NCBI GenBank assembly: GCA_012517485.1
Contig: JAAYUT010000527.1
Location: forward strand, 1 to 7,766
Direction: 5' to 3'
Source of the DNA: Candidatus Atribacter fermentans
GTDB taxonomy: Bacteria > Atribacterota > Atribacteria > Atribacterales > Atribacteraceae
DNA: 7,766 nucleotides
Below the pieces are notes generated by a model that was not told where the DNA came from, did not search any database, and saw only the letters and a program-made list of their open reading frames with translations. Shown here piece after piece: positions 1 to 6,143 of this stretch (within the stretch, counting starts at the first letter, position 1; each line of letters opens with the position of its first letter). A program made the translations under genes and the position numbers.

Positions 1-159
1 AACCCAAGAGATGTCCTGGGTTCCTGGAATATAAAAAGACAATACTTTCTGGATGATGAGGTTCAAGAAAGAACCATACTCAACAAAGTCAGGAAGAAAG
101 AGGATTTTAAGAAGTACTCCTACAATAAGTTGACACTATCATTTAATTCGTTTGCTTGA
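1..159 (+). CDS. 3' end of an unrecognised protein gene (5' end outside window)
   Basis: The first frame is open from base 1 to a TGA at 157-159, giving the last 52 residues of a protein that starts outside the window. The tail is rich in Lys, Asp/Glu and aromatic residues (it begins NPRDVLGSW and ends LTLSFNSFA) and looks soluble, with no membrane segment. I do not recognise a family. The amino-acid mix is coding-like and the frame runs in the direction of the operon behind it. Its stop codon overlaps the -35 box of the next promoter, so the two units are packed tightly but probably transcribed separately. It could equally be the decayed end of a gene cut by insertion of the restriction-modification cluster. 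Confidence 0.5.
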   Translation, partial: NPRDVLGSWNIKRQYFLDDEVQERTILNKVRKKEDFKKYSYNKLTLSFNSFA

Positions 160-184
160 TTAAAATTCAAAAATCTCATATAAT
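156..184 (+). promoter_or_regulatory. Sigma70-type promoter of the RM-KAP operon
   Basis: TTGATT at 156-161 and a perfect TATAAT at 179-184 are separated by exactly 17 bp, the optimal spacing for a housekeeping sigma factor. Transcription should start near 190-192, leaving a leader of about 50 nt before the regulator ATG at 244. No other good promoter is visible between the five genes, so this one probably serves them all. The -35 box overlaps the stop codon of the preceding gene. Confidence 0.75.
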
Positions 185-195
185 ACTAACAGTAT
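183..195. promoter_or_regulatory. Inverted repeat at the start site, candidate operator (C-box-like)
   Basis: ATACT-AAC-AGTAT is a perfect 5-bp inverted repeat around a 3-nt centre. It overlaps the end of the -10 box and the expected transcription start. Its core, ACT-N3-AGT, has the shape of the C-boxes bound by restriction-modification controller proteins, as I recall them. A protein bound here should block RNA polymerase, which suggests autorepression by the HTH protein encoded just downstream. Binding is inferred, not shown. Confidence 0.4.
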
Positions 196-208
196 GATCA
201 AGTGAAGG

Positions 209-229
209 TGTATATACAACTATATTAGT
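209..229. promoter_or_regulatory. Adjacent palindromes in the leader, second candidate operator
   Basis: TGTATATACA (209-218) is a perfect 10-bp palindrome and is followed immediately by ACTA-TAT-TAGT (219-229), a 4-bp inverted repeat with the same ACT...AGT ends as the repeat at 183-195. Both lie in the untranslated leader, 15-35 bp before the regulator ATG. They may be further half-sites for the HTH protein or an mRNA-level element. AT-rich short palindromes arise easily by chance, so confidence is limited. Confidence 0.3.
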
Positions 230-243
230 AACGTTTTATAACT

Positions 244-453
244 ATGTCAAAGAGCAAATCAAGTATTGGCGAAAATATCCGGAAATACAGACAACAAAAA
301 GGAATGTCTCAAGATCGGCTTTCCAAGCTGGCTAATGTCGCTTTCCATACCATCGTCAAAATCGAATCTGGAGAAACTACTAATCCGACGATAGAAACAG
401 TTAAAAAAATAGCGGACGCGCTTGGTGTATCGCTTGATGACTTAATGAAGTAG
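244..453 (+). CDS. Xre-family HTH regulator, probable RM controller (C) protein
   Basis: This 69-residue protein is almost entirely one helix-turn-helix domain (about residues 8-67). Visible hallmarks are GENIRKYRQQKGMSQDRLS, a recognition-helix region around VAFHTIVKIESGE, the family-typical NPTIETVKKIADALGVSLDDL, and no extra domain. Such proteins bind short palindromic operators as dimers. Length, position as first gene of a restriction-modification operon, and the inverted repeats in its promoter match controller proteins that delay nuclease expression until DNA is methylated. The ATG at 244 has no Shine-Dalgarno sequence. The gene ends with TAG 2 nt before the M1 start, implying coupled translation. 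It could instead be an antitoxin-like Xre repressor; the domain call is secure, the C-protein role is inferred. Confidence 0.85.
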   Translation: MSKSKSSIGENIRKYRQQKGMSQDRLSKLANVAFHTIVKIESGETTNPTIETVKKIADALGVSLDDLMK

Positions 454-455
454 TT

Positions 456-1685
456 ATGCAAAACTTTAAATCTATAACTGAAAAGCTTTTTCCGCCATCA
501 TACCAACTCATTGATGGTACTGATGAGATTTTTGAAATTAACTTTGCACTTTGGGAATACGAAAATCTAAGTAAACAAGATTTAATCAATCGATCAGCTT
601 ACTTCAAATCGGTAGAAGGTATACCCACTGTTCATTGTCAAACCTGTGATCTTCAGAATTTGGAGGAAATACATCAAAACAGCTCTTTGCGCACAAAAGC
701 TTTTTTCTTGAATGGCAAGTATTCAACTGGGTATGCTACTCATAGTTTATTCCCATATAGAGGGAAATTTCATCCGCAAATGATTAGAGCTTTGCTAAAT
801 ATAATTGGGGTAAAGCCCGGCGATACGGTGCTTGATCCAATGTCTGGTAGCGCGACTTTATCGGTAGAAGCAAATTTGCTAGACATTGATTCTGTCGCAG
901 TAGATATCAGCCCTTTTTGTGGTTTGATGGGTAGAGTCAAAACCTTTGCTTTAAATCTTGATAAGGGAAAGCTTGAGCAGATAACTAAAGAGCAAGGCAA
1001 AATTTTTGAAAAATTGAATAAGCAAAAAGCTCCTAGCTACTTTGTAAAAGATGAACAGGATGAGGAAAAATCCTATTATGAGATTGCCTTGCTGGCATTT
1101 CTTGATGCGATGGGATTTGCTCGCCGAAGCTCCAAGTCGATTAACGTGTTATTTCCTATTGTGCTCAATAGGTATATTTCCACAATCAGAAACTTTCAAA
1201 CTGCAAGGGAAAAATTGGGTCTGAAAATAGGAAGCAGTAAAATTATTAAAGGTAGTGCATTAGATTTGCCGCTCGAAGATGATAGTATTGATGGCGTTAT
1301 AACTTCACCGCCCTATTCTTTTGCAATTGACTATGTAGATAACGATGAACCACAACTTAAATATTTAGGATACGATCCAATCAAGCTAAAAAACAGTATG
1401 ATAGGGTTGCAAGGCAGAGGAATTGCCGAAAAATTGGAACTTTACTTTGATATGCTTGATAAAGTTTTCGCAGAACTCGCAAGGGTTACCAAGAAAGGAA
1501 CAAAAACAATTTTTGTAGTTGGGACTAATGACATTCAAACAAAAGGCGTACGTCTAGAAGGTAAAATAAAAGAATTGGCAAAAGGTCAAAAATTCAAATT
1601 CCTTTCGGAAATTTTGAAACCCATCAAGGGTTTACAAAATACGATGAAAGAAGAGTATATTTTGATTTTTGAAAACGCAAAATAA
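456..1685 (+). CDS. DNA methyltransferase M1 (motif I then SPPY, N6-adenine or N4-cytosine type)
   Basis: The 409-residue protein is an amino-methylating DNA methyltransferase. KFHPQMIRALL (about 104-114) leads into the S-adenosylmethionine motif I, LDPMSGSATL (126-135), then an acidic motif II at VAVDIS (D150), and the catalytic motif IV TSPPY (S284-Y287). SPPY is common in N4-cytosine enzymes but also occurs in N6-adenine ones, so the product is undecided. Motif I before IV, with about 150 residues between, resembles COG1041/TRM11-like DNA methylases. The usual DPF.GSGT is changed to DPMSGSAT. A small CQTC lies at residues 61-64. It should modify the sites cut by the nuclease encoded 1 nt downstream. 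Translation is probably coupled to the regulator, whose stop is 2 nt upstream; only a weak GAAG precedes the ATG. Confidence 0.88.
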   Translation: MQNFKSITEKLFPPSYQLIDGTDEIFEINFALWEYENLSKQDLINRSAYFKSVEGIPTVHCQTCDLQNLEEIHQNSSLRTKAFFLNGKYSTGYATHSLFPYRGKFHPQMIRALLNIIGVKPGDTVLDPMSGSATLSVEANLLDIDSVAVDISPFCGLMGRVKTFALNLDKGKLEQITKEQGKIFEKLNKQKAPSYFVKDEQDEEKSYYEIALLAFLDAMGFARRSSKSINVLFPIVLNRYISTIRNFQTAREKLGLKIGSSKIIKGSALDLPLEDDSIDGVITSPPYSFAIDYVDNDEPQLKYLGYDPIKLKNSMIGLQGRGIAEKLELYFDMLDKVFAELARVTKKGTKTIFVVGTNDIQTKGVRLEGKIKELAKGQKFKFLSEILKPIKGLQNTMKEEYILIFENAK

Positions 1686-1686
1686 T

Positions 1687-2685
1687 ATGGCTAACATATC
1701 TAAAACTACAATCAAAACAAAGTTTAAGAGGGTAATTGATAAAAATACCTTTTATCTCTACGACCGCGATTTTGAGGAAAAGTACGAAGGCTACATTTCT
1801 TCTATAAAGGAAACTTTACTAGTTTTGAGAAATAAAGTTGCCACAGAAGGACTCAAACGCGATTTCCTTATCGATCTCATTAGAAATAAAGAGAATGGTC
1901 TTCGTGCCTTATTAGCATTAACGGGAATCTCCAATGAATACTTGAAGCGTTTGATAACTTTAGTTAGAGTCATTGATGATAAAGAGCTAAACAAACTCGC
2001 TCTCAAAGATAAATGGCCCACAGAAACAGAAGATATAAGCGAACGCGGGGTAAGCGAATGGAGCGATGCAAAAATTACCGGTTTAATTCAGGAAAACGAA
2101 AATTTTGCGAAAGGAATTGTCAATATCTTTTTTGAGGGTTCTACTGTTCCGGCTTTGGCGGACGCGATACCTCTTTTTGAGCTAAAAAAATTGAGTGTTG
2201 CAAAACTAGAATTCAAGATTGAGTCGCTTGTTGATACTTTAATTCGCTACAAAGAAAAAGGGTCATATTCGGGTAAAAGCGAAAGGAATCCTGAAGTACT
2301 TGTTAAAAAGATTTTGGAAGAACTGAAAATACCGTTTGTTTCTGGCGACCTCCAAAGGCTTGTTGGAGTGCTTGATGAAGAAAAACGAACAATGGATTTT
2401 ATTATTCCAAACCAAGAAAATCCGTTGCTCATAATTGAATCTTCTTATGTCGTTACCACTTCATCTGGACAAGGTGATAAAGCAAAAACTGAGATCAATA
2501 TCGCTCGGTTAATCAAAAAGTATTACCCCAAGGCACAATTTATCGGATTTGTTGATGGGATTGGTTGGTATGTTAGAAAAAATGACCTCAAAAGAATGAT
2601 TGGAGCGTACGACGAAGTTTTTACTTTCCATAAAGAAGAACTCAATCGTTTCAAGAGATTACTTGTTAATGTATTTAAGAAGTAG
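1687..2685 (+). CDS. Probable type II restriction endonuclease, DpnII-like PD-(D/E)xK fold
   Basis: I place the start at the ATG one base after the M1 stop (332 residues); an in-frame ATG at 1669 would overlap M1. The N-terminal half is helical and Lys/Glu-rich. The C-terminal half carries a nuclease-like core: NPEVLVKKILEELKIPF (201-217), RTMDFIIP with D237, a strand LLIIESSY with E251, and GQGDKAKTE (261-269). The order D...ExS...GxGxK...E recalls DpnII/MboI-family enzymes, whose motif is ExN rather than ExK. It should cleave DNA at the site protected by the flanking methyltransferases. Being sandwiched between two methyltransferases is typical of type II systems. The recognition sequence cannot be read from the protein. 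Nuclease role is fairly sure; the DpnII family is a moderate inference. Confidence 0.7.
   Translation: MANISKTTIKTKFKRVIDKNTFYLYDRDFEEKYEGYISSIKETLLVLRNKVATEGLKRDFLIDLIRNKENGLRALLALTGISNEYLKRLITLVRVIDDKELNKLALKDKWPTETEDISERGVSEWSDAKITGLIQENENFAKGIVNIFFEGSTVPALADAIPLFELKKLSVAKLEFKIESLVDTLIRYKEKGSYSGKSERNPEVLVKKILEELKIPFVSGDLQRLVGVLDEEKRTMDFIIPNQENPLLIIESSYVVTTSSGQGDKAKTEINIARLIKKYYPKAQFIGFVDGIGWYVRKNDLKRMIGAYDEVFTFHKEELNRFKRLLVNVFKK
2677..2682 (+). promoter_or_regulatory. Shine-Dalgarno-like AAGAAG before M2
   Basis: AAGAAG lies 5 nt upstream of the ATG at 2688, inside the last codons of the nuclease gene. It is the clearest ribosome-binding-like purine run in the operon and supports the 2688 start. 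The match to a full AGGAGG is partial. Confidence 0.35.
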
Positions 2686-2687
2686 CT

Positions 2688-3614
2688 ATGGCGAAAGATA
2701 TTAAAAATTACGAAAACAAAATTATTTTGGGTGATTGCCTAGAGATTATGAAAGATATCCTCGATAGCTCAGTGGATATGTCTTTTGCTGATCCGCCTTT
2801 TAATTTGAAGAAAAAATACAATCATTACGAGGATACAAAAGAGAAAGAAGAATATCTTGATTGGTGTAACAAATGGATGAGCGAAATGGTAAGGATAACA
2901 AAACCAAGCGGCGTGATTTTCGTCCACAATATACCGCGCTGGCTATCTCATTTTGCTGAACATCTTAACAAGATCGCTTATTTTAGGCACTGGATTTCTT
3001 GGGATTCGGGTGGCGCACCGATGGGTAAAACACTATTGCCAAATCATTACGGCATTTTGTATTACACAAAGTCTAAATCTTACAAAGATTTTAAATTTTA
3101 TGATATAAGATACCCTCATCCTCGTTGTCGGCTGTGTAAAGAATTTCTAAAGGATTATGGAGGCAAAAAAGATCAAGCACACGGCTTTGGTCCGCTTCTT
3201 TCTGATGTTTGGTCTGATATTCATAGAATACGCCACAAAAAGCGGAGGGATGAACATCCTTGTCAACTACCAGTGCCTCTTTTGGAAAGGTTGATTTTAA
3301 TGACTACGGACGAAGGGGATATTGTATTTGATCCATTTGTTGGTACTGGAACAACGGCGGTTGCGGCAAAGCGTCTTGGCCGAAAATACATTGGTATAGA
3401 TATTGACCCCCTATATATAAAAATCTCTGAAAAAAATCTCAAACAAGCTCAAGAAACAAAAATCAACGGTTGTTATGTTTCTATATATCTCGGCGAAATT
3501 AGGACAATGAGAGATAAAGATTTCAAAGAGATTTGGAAAAACAGGGAAGGAGACATAAAAAAAACATTGGAAAATAAGCAATATAAGCTTTTATCTTTTC
3601 AAAAATATAACTGA
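2688..3614 (+). CDS. Beta-class DNA methyltransferase M2 (DPPF, motif I near C-terminus)
   Basis: This 308-residue enzyme transfers methyl from S-adenosylmethionine to an exocyclic amino group in DNA. The catalytic motif IV, ADPPFNL (D35-F38), comes first; the target-recognition region follows; then motif X-like HPCQLP (190-195) and motif I FDPFVGTGTT (214-223) with IGIDID. The IV-TRD-X-I order is beta class. DPPF favours N6-adenine, though N4-cytosine is not excluded. The recognition region contains HPRCRLC (C147, C150) and C192 in HPCQLP, which usually reads HPTQKP; these might bind zinc. The start is 2 nt after the nuclease stop, and its TGA overlaps the KAP ATG as TGATG. Two methyltransferases of different architecture beside one nuclease suggest strand-specific or dual-base protection of an asymmetric or mixed site (inference). 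Confidence 0.9.
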   Translation: MAKDIKNYENKIILGDCLEIMKDILDSSVDMSFADPPFNLKKKYNHYEDTKEKEEYLDWCNKWMSEMVRITKPSGVIFVHNIPRWLSHFAEHLNKIAYFRHWISWDSGGAPMGKTLLPNHYGILYYTKSKSYKDFKFYDIRYPHPRCRLCKEFLKDYGGKKDQAHGFGPLLSDVWSDIHRIRHKKRRDEHPCQLPVPLLERLILMTTDEGDIVFDPFVGTGTTAVAAKRLGRKYIGIDIDPLYIKISEKNLKQAQETKINGCYVSIYLGEIRTMRDKDFKEIWKNREGDIKKTLENKQYKLLSFQKYN

Positions 3615-5683
3615 TGATTTTACCCGATTATCCAATTCAATCAAAAGAAAATGACAAGTTGAGACGTGCGCCACTTGCTCAAAAAGTGGCTGATTTGATT
3701 CTAGCGTTTAAAGGTTCCGAAAGTTTTGTTGTAGGAATAGAAGGCGCGTGAGGTGCAGGGAAAACATCTTTTATCAATATGGTTTTGGAAACATTGGGTA
3801 ACAAGGTTTATTATTTTGTCTTTAATCCTTGGAATTTTTCGGACCAAATCTCGCTACTGAAAGATTTCTTTAGCTCTTTTTCGAACATTGAGCCAATCAC
3901 AGGTAGGAAGGATTTAAAAAATAAACTTACGGGATATGCAAATAAACTATCTGATTATGGATTTCAAGGCATAAATTTATTTGGTATTTCTTTCAACCCT
4001 TTACAAAAATTACTGAATGAATCTTTAAGTGATATTCGCGATGGCCTGAATAAAAGTTTAGGCGGTTTAAAGAAAAAAGTCGTCATCGTCATTGACGATA
4101 TTGACAGATTAGACGCTGAAGAAACAAAATTGATTTTTAAACTTGTGAAATTGACAGCTAACTTTCCCAATACCGTTTTTCTTTTAGCATATGACAGAAA
4201 CAGAATTGAAAAGAGATTGACGATAGAAAAAGACGGCTTTGAAGGTGGAGAATATTTAAAAAAGATTGTCCAGGTATCTTTTGTGCTTCCAGAGCCGGAT
4301 TTACAAGATTTATGGCAAATATTATTTGAAGATTTAGACGAAACGATTAGAACAGTTTATGGCGAAGTAAATGTTGACGATAAAAGATGGGGCAATTTAT
4401 TTCATGCTGGTTTGAAAAACCTGTTTATCACCATAAGAGATATAAAGCGATTTATCAGTTCTTTGAGATTAGATTGGTCCATAGTGAGCAAAGACGATAT
4501 TACGCCAGTAGATTTTATAGGCATTGAGGCGATCCGCGTTTTTGCCCCTCAATTCTATAGTGTGATGAGTGCAAACAAACATCTTTTCACCGCAACGGAT
4601 AGTTTATATGTTGGCTTAAGCTCGAAAGATGATAAAAGTGCAAGGGAAACAAAATATAAGGAATTGCTAGAGCTTGTTCCGGCAGATTTAAAACAAACAA
4701 TAAACGAAATTTGCAAACAACTTTTCCCCCAGCTTGATTTTAGAACATCTTATTCTCATGACTGGCAGCAAACGTGGAGGAAGGAATTACGTGTTTGTTC
4801 AGAAGAAAAACTTGATTTTTATTTCCGCTTGGGCATCCCAACAGGGGCGGTTTCCGAGGTAGAGTTAAAAGCGGTCATAAAAACACTAAACAAACAAGAT
4901 AATTTTTTGAAAAATCTAAAAAAATTTAATGAAGAAAAGCGACTCCGTAAAATTTTAAGTCGCTTGATTGATTACCTTGACGACATAGATAAAGATAAAA
5001 TAAAAACTTTTATTTTAAGTCTTTGGCAACTTGAAGAAGAAGTGGAAGACAAGCGTTTTGGTATGTGGGATTTAGAGGACATAGACACGCTTGTTTCAAG
5101 ATTGAGTTATCATTCAATTAAACAAAAAATAGAAAAAGGCAAAAGAGGTGCATTTATCGCGGAATTAGTTAAAGATAGCAATGTTTTATTTCCTGCGGTT
5201 AAATTTGCCGGCTTAGTTGTCCACGAATTTGAAGAAAAATATAAAAAGCCGAACGAGGAAACTTTACTTGAACAAACGGAAATAGAGGGATTAAAGTCGG
5301 CCACTATAGAAAAATTTAATGGGATTGATAAAGACAATTTGAAGGGAAATAAACATTTGGCTTTTTTATTGTTTCGTTGGAAAGAAAACGCAGGCGAGGA
5401 AGTCGTTAAAGATTTTATTGCGAAATTGTTGAAAAGCAAATCAGACACAGCCACTTTTTTGTCTGCTTTTGTTTCTGATATTTTTTCTCAAGGCATGAGT
5501 GATTATGTCTCAACGAAGAAGCGGGAATTAAATAAAAAATCAATCGAAGCCGTTTATCCAGTTGAAGAAATTGAGAAAATTGTAAATAGTATTACTGACG
5601 CAGAATTAAAAAATTTTAACGAGCAACAGCAGGAAGCGATAGAACTATTTAAAAAGCCGAAGAAATCTGATATATTTGATTAG
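3614..5683 (+). pseudogene. KAP-family P-loop NTPase with an in-frame TGA in Walker A
   Basis: Starting at the ATG overlapping the M2 stop (TGATG), the frame encodes 689 positions. The only interruption is TGA at codon 46 (3749-3751). Around it the protein reads GIEGA-stop-GAGKTSFIN, a Walker A with K50 and T51; KAP proteins normally have GxxGxWGxGK[ST], so the stop replaces the Trp. After it come FNPWNFSD (70-77), the KAP-typical Walker B VVIVIDDIDRLD (D161, D162, D164, R165), FLLAYDR (about 187-193) and LKKIVQVSFVLPEPD. The C-terminal 450 residues are helical and charged, unknown to me. The membrane helices many KAP proteins carry between Walker A and B are absent. A restart at ATG 3779 would lack the P-loop. 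KAP NTPases occur in phage-exclusion and defence loci. The intact 634-codon remainder suggests a recent lesion, a sequence error or tolerated readthrough. Confidence 0.85.
3749..3751 (+). other. In-frame TGA at the conserved Walker A tryptophan codon
   Basis: The codon sits between GCG (Ala) and GGT (Gly) in the P-loop and differs from TGG by one base. All nine other Trp positions of the same reading frame use TGG, and TGA ends three other frames in the window (157-159, 3612-3614, 6924-6926). It is therefore an exception rather than part of an altered code. Confidence 0.9.
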
Positions 5684-5756
5684 AAATTTAAACCTTAACC
5701 CACCCAGCGCCCAATTTGAAGTCCCGCAGCCGTCCGAAAAAATCGCTGGGGGTTTC

Positions 5757-5813
5757 AAGCAGGCGGGTAAAAAGGAAAGGGGTCTGGGGGAAGGAATTTT
5801 TGCCCGCCTGCTT
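5757..5813. repeat. 17-bp stem hairpin in the GC island
   Basis: AAGCAGGCGGGTAAAAA (5757-5773) pairs with TTTTTGCCCGCCTGCTT (5797-5813) over 17 positions with a single G-T wobble, leaving a 23-nt purine-rich loop. There is no T-run after the 3' arm, so it does not look like an intrinsic terminator for the KAP transcript, although it might protect the mRNA 3' end. Confidence 0.65.
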
Positions 5814-5835
5814 TCCGCGCCGAAGGCACGGAAGG
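5811..5835. repeat. GAA-loop hairpin abutting the long stem
   Basis: TTCCG-c-GCC-GAA-GGC-a-CGGAA (5813-5833) folds into a 5+3 bp stem with one mismatch and a GAA loop; the outer bases 5811-5812 can add C-G and T-G pairs with 5834-5835. It shares three bases with the 3' arm of the previous hairpin, so the two compete at their junction. Confidence 0.5.
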
Positions 5836-5842
5836 GTTAGGA

Positions 5843-5979
5843 AGCGGCTCGTCTCTGCGTCAGCAGAGAAGCAAAGCCCGCAAAAATTGTTTCCTAAATT
5901 GAAAAAGATTTTTGCGTGCGCCCATTAAAAGAAGTTTCAATTTTTGCAGGCTTTGCCCGCCGTCAGGTGTTGAGCCGCT
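5843..5979. repeat. Three-way-junction-like nested stems
   Basis: AGCGGCTC (5843-5850) pairs perfectly with GAGCCGCT (5972-5979). Enclosed are a 7-bp hairpin TCTCTGC-GTCA-GCAGAGA (5852-5869) and a 19-position stem, GCAAAGCCCGCAAAAATTG (5871-5889) with CAATTTTTGCAGGCTTTGC (5938-5956), with one mismatch. Inside that stem, AAATTGAAA (5896-5904) can instead pair with TTTCAATTT (5935-5943), so mutually exclusive folds exist. The layout resembles a junctioned RNA more than a simple terminator. Confidence 0.5.
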
Positions 5980-5990
5980 GGGGCGGGTTA

Positions 5991-6006
5991 CTGCCCTTCA
6001 GGGCAG
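5991..6006. repeat. Perfect 6-bp hairpin with TTCA loop
   Basis: CTGCCC-TTCA-GGGCAG closes the right side of the GC island. The following bases (AAATTGTTG) contain no T-run, so it is not a standard terminator. It may be the last arm of the multi-stem element. Confidence 0.5.
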
Positions 6007-6042
6007 AAATTGTTGCTCAAAATAGGTTCGTACTTCGTTTAG

Positions 6043-6048
6043 TATAAT
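6043..6048 (+). promoter_or_regulatory. Candidate -10 box before the lone methyltransferase
   Basis: TATAAT is perfect, but no good -35 hexamer lies 16-18 bp upstream. A short inverted repeat ACCAT-ATTGA-ATGGT (6053-6067) sits right where transcription would start and could be an operator. The rest of 6007-6143 shows nothing else I can name. The gene at 6144 has only a weak purine run (AAGTAAG) before its ATG. Confidence 0.35.
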
Positions 6049-6143
6049 TACGACCATATTGAATGGTAGCGATTTTACATAATTTTTTTGGGCACTTTGG
6101 GCGGAATATAGACAATTTACCCTATCCGAAAGTAAGTTGACAT

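Larger units (their letters stand above)
5696..5990. repeat. GC-richer island bounded by terminal-like inverted repeats, multi-stem element
   Basis: Between the KAP stop and the downstream methyltransferase lie about 300 bp visibly richer in G and C than the genes. The ends pair: TAACCCACCCAGCG (5696-5709) with CGCTGGGGCGGGTTA (5976-5990), 13 pairs with one interruption. Inside are at least four further stems, listed separately, and alternatives such as CCCAGCG (5703-5709) with CGCTGGG (5744-5750). No convincing gene is present. It could be a structured non-coding RNA, a non-autonomous mobile or dispersed repeat, or decayed repeat insertions. No target-site duplication is obvious at the edges. 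Confidence 0.55.

Noticed and set aside
1687..3614. Assigning GATC as the recognition site from the DpnII resemblance
   Set aside because: GATC occurs many times in the window without obvious avoidance, and the family resemblance alone does not define specificity.
3749..3751. Genome-wide UGA reassignment (Trp as in mycoplasmas, or Gly as in Gracilibacteria/SR1)
   Set aside because: Only one in-frame TGA appears in roughly 1,900 codons of real genes, every other Trp is TGG, and three frames end naturally at TGA, one of them overlapping the next start.
3749..3790. Selenocysteine insertion at the UGA
   Set aside because: No SECIS-like hairpin is visible directly downstream, and the position is a Trp in a P-loop, not a redox Cys.
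5110..5454. 114-codon minus-strand open frame inside the KAP gene
   Set aside because: It is antisense to a clearly coding frame, low-complexity Ser/Phe-rich, and has no family features.
5716..5928. 70-codon open frame in the GC island
   Set aside because: It starts with TTG, has no ribosome site, is extremely Arg/Lys-rich, and lies wholly within long inverted repeats; its openness follows from base composition.
5696..5990. Integron attC recombination site
   Set aside because: The ends do not match the RYYYAAC/GTTRRRY core sites, the element is longer than typical attC sites, and no integrase gene is in view.
5757..6006. Intrinsic terminators after the KAP gene
   Set aside because: The GC-rich hairpins lack a T-run immediately after the 3' arm.
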